Notes under the pieces: model-generated
Told to the model about the DNA's origin: nothing
Seen by the model: the letters and a program-made list of their open reading frames with translations, nothing else
The model's database searches: none
Assembly: GCA_964390495.1 (NCBI GenBank)
Contig: CAYMIN010000011.1
Span: 62,001-126,000, forward strand
Length of the DNA: 64,000 nucleotides
Reading direction: 5' to 3'
From: UBA11051 sp964390495
GTDB taxonomy: Bacteria; Armatimonadota; Zipacnadia; Zipacnadales; UBA11051
Shown here: in pieces, positions 62,587-64,000 of the stretch
Layout: every line of letters starts with the position of its first letter
How positions within the stretch are numbered: position 1 is the first letter of the stretch
Translations under genes and position numbers: made by a program

Positions 62587-64000
62587 GTGAAACTCAGATT
62601 GCTGCTGATGGTGCCAGTCGCTTGTCTGATGTGTGGCGTGGCGCTGGCTCAGGATTACTCCTTCGAGGTGCCGGAGATGGAGTTGCACGTCACCGTCAAC
62701 CCGGATGCCTCGGTTACCATGAGATACAAAATCACCTTCCTGTGTAACTCCTTCGCCAAGCCCATTGACATTGTGGATGTCGGCGTGCCGCACAAGGACT
62801 ATGACATCGGGAATATGACCGCACACCTGGACGGCGAACAACTGAGCACAATTCGTCCTTCCGAATACGTGCATCCTGGTGTCGAGGTGCCGCTGGAGCC
62901 CGCCATCGCTCCCGGCCAAACCGGTGTATTTGAGTTCGAGTGTACGATGCCGGACCTGGTCTATCAGGACACCACCAACCCGGAAAATGCCTCCTTGCGC
63001 ATAACGCCGACCTGGTTCGACGGAGATTACATGACCGGCAGCACCGACCTGGCCGTGATTGTCTATCTGCCGGATAGCATCGAGCTGGATGAGATTCTCT
63101 ACCAGTTGAATCAGCCCTTCGACAAAAAGTTGGACCTGGACAACAGTAAAGCTGTGGCTTGGGTATTCACCGACACGCGTGTGGACGAGGCGCACATGGT
63201 CGGGCTCTCCTTCCCCAAGCGCGAGATGGACCGTGTGGTGCGCCAGACCTTGCTGGGCCTGGTGTGGAAATGGTGGACGGAGAGCCCCGGCGTCCGCACG
63301 ATTGTCGGCGTGGCATTTCTGGTCCTGTTCGGCATCTTCTACTACCGCTTCACCGGCGGCACCGGCACCTGTCTGTTCATCCCGATGGCGATTGCTCTGG
63401 CCATCGTGTGGAGTTTCAGCCCGGGGCTGCAGGCGGTTTTCCTTCCACTGCTAATTCCGGTCTGGTATGCCGCGGAGAAGTTCGCCGGCCTGAAACACCG
63501 CGACTATCTGCCGGCCATCGAGTCAGTGCCCGGCGGCGGAATCAAACGGGGGCTGGCCGTGCCCGAGGCTGCGGTTATCCTAGAACAACCCCTGGCCCGC
63601 GTAGTGGCGATGGTCTTCTTTGGGATGCTGAAAAAGAATCTGGTGCGGCTGGTGAGCACGGACCCGCTGCAGGTGGAACTGGTAGAGGAGTACAATACCA
63701 GCCCGCAGGTCCGGCGGCGGATGGCCAAAGAGCGCGGCACCGTGGTCCGTGGCTATGAGCAGCGCTTCCTGGATGCCCTGGCCGAGCGGCCGGGTGTGCC
63801 GGTAGCGAAACTTGATCTGCGCGAGGCGATGAAGTACCTCGTGAATAACACGGCCAAGCGTATGAAAGGCTTTGACCTGGAGCAGAGCCGCGAATACTAC
63901 CTGGCCATCGTCAACAAGGCCTGGCAGGAAGCCAAAGAAATCGGCGAGGTTGAGCAGCGCACCGAGTATGTTGACGATAACCTGCTGTGGCTGATGCTGG
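62587..64000 (+). CDS. Exported membrane protein, cut by right window edge
   Basis: 471 residues from GTG 62587 to the window end with no stop. The signal peptide is LRLLLMVPVACLMCGVALAQ. A luminal/extracytoplasmic region follows (about 22-235; VTVNPDASVTMRYKITFLC, LQIVPDVY-like strands), then TM segments (about 238-256 and 260-290) and a cytosolic domain (about 295 onward: VPEAAVILEQPLARVVAMVFFGMLKKNL). It follows the radical SAM pair 37 nt downstream, so it is the likely partner or substrate. No family is certain; the beta region before TMs recalls DUF2207 proteins. Confidence 0.65.
   Translation, partial: MKLRLLLMVPVACLMCGVALAQDYSFEVPEMELHVTVNPDASVTMRYKITFLCNSFAKPIDIVDVGVPHKDYDIGNMTAHLDGEQLSTIRPSEYVHPGVEVPLEPAIAPGQTGVFEFECTMPDLVYQDTTNPENASLRITPTWFDGDYMTGSTDLAVIVYLPDSIELDEILYQLNQPFDKKLDLDNSKAVAWVFTDTRVDEAHMVGLSFPKREMDRVVRQTLLGLVWKWWTESPGVRTIVGVAFLVLFGIFYYRFTGGTGTCLFIPMAIALAIVWSFSPGLQAVFLPLLIPVWYAAEKFAGLKHRDYLPAIESVPGGGIKRGLAVPEAAVILEQPLARVVAMVFFGMLKKNLVRLVSTDPLQVELVEEYNTSPQVRRRMAKERGTVVRGYEQRFLDALAERPGVPVAKLDLREAMKYLVNNTAKRMKGFDLEQSREYYLAIVNKAWQEAKEIGEVEQRTEYVDDNLLWLML

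Overview
This is a GC-rich bacterial chromosome segment. Genes lie on both strands and are mostly preceded by strong Shine-Dalgarno sites (AGGAGG/GGAGG types), with several GTG and TTG starts. The gene content suggests a heterotroph that degrades polysaccharides: many exported heparinase II/III-like proteins, PQQ-propeller and kelch proteins, several uroporphyrinogen-decarboxylase-like/MttB-like methyltransferases, and a Gfo/Idh/MocA dehydrogenase. That mix is common in uncultured Armatimonadota, Hydrogenedentota and Planctomycetota. The window has no rRNA or ribosomal protein gene, so the phylum stays open.

Layout. 1-6.3 kb (minus strand): a truncated heparinase-like lipoprotein, a UroD-like methyltransferase, dTDP-glucose 4,6-dehydratase, two tandem amidohydrolase-2 proteins and PurN. 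6.5-11.5 kb: two exported hypothetical proteins, tRNA-Pro(CGG), a DUF1284 protein, an M14 carboxypeptidase, a 26-bp perfect inverted repeat and an exported barrel-like protein with a consensus promoter and a terminator. 11.5-15.7 kb: an AT-richer island with two SPPY-type DNA methyltransferases and a PLD-family nuclease. It is bounded by a perfect 40-bp direct repeat that is the 3' end of the neighbouring metallo-beta-lactamase-fold gene, and it looks like a horizontally acquired restriction-modification cassette. 15.7-22.5 kb (minus): MBL hydrolase, TPR protein, D-aminoacyl-tRNA deacylase, a radical SAM protein with a B12-binding-like domain, and an ABC exporter-type operon.

22.7-51.2 kb: a block of very large exported proteins. 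It includes a propeller/methyltransferase/malectin-like fusion, five heparinase II/III-like proteins, a seven-repeat kelch protein and a multidomain esterase. The heparinase-like proteins probably cleave acidic polysaccharides, with the kelch, propeller and esterase proteins as partners; the substrate is not visible. 51.3-57.4 kb: an MttB-like methyltransferase, an oxidoreductase, two more UroD-like proteins and an imidazolonepropionase-like amidohydrolase, which read as small-molecule (methyl or C1) catabolism.

57.5-58.9 kb holds an exported protein carrying a 453-bp-period tandem duplication with 428 of 429 bases identical. 59.1-64 kb holds the most interesting cassette: a two-TM zinc-ribbon protein, a radical SAM/SPASM enzyme with a PqqD-like N-terminus, a paralogue of it that has lost the radical SAM cysteines, and an exported membrane protein cut by the window edge. 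This looks like a peptide- or protein-modifying system with a catalytic/degenerate enzyme pair. Several intergenic regions share a dispersed palindromic repeat family.
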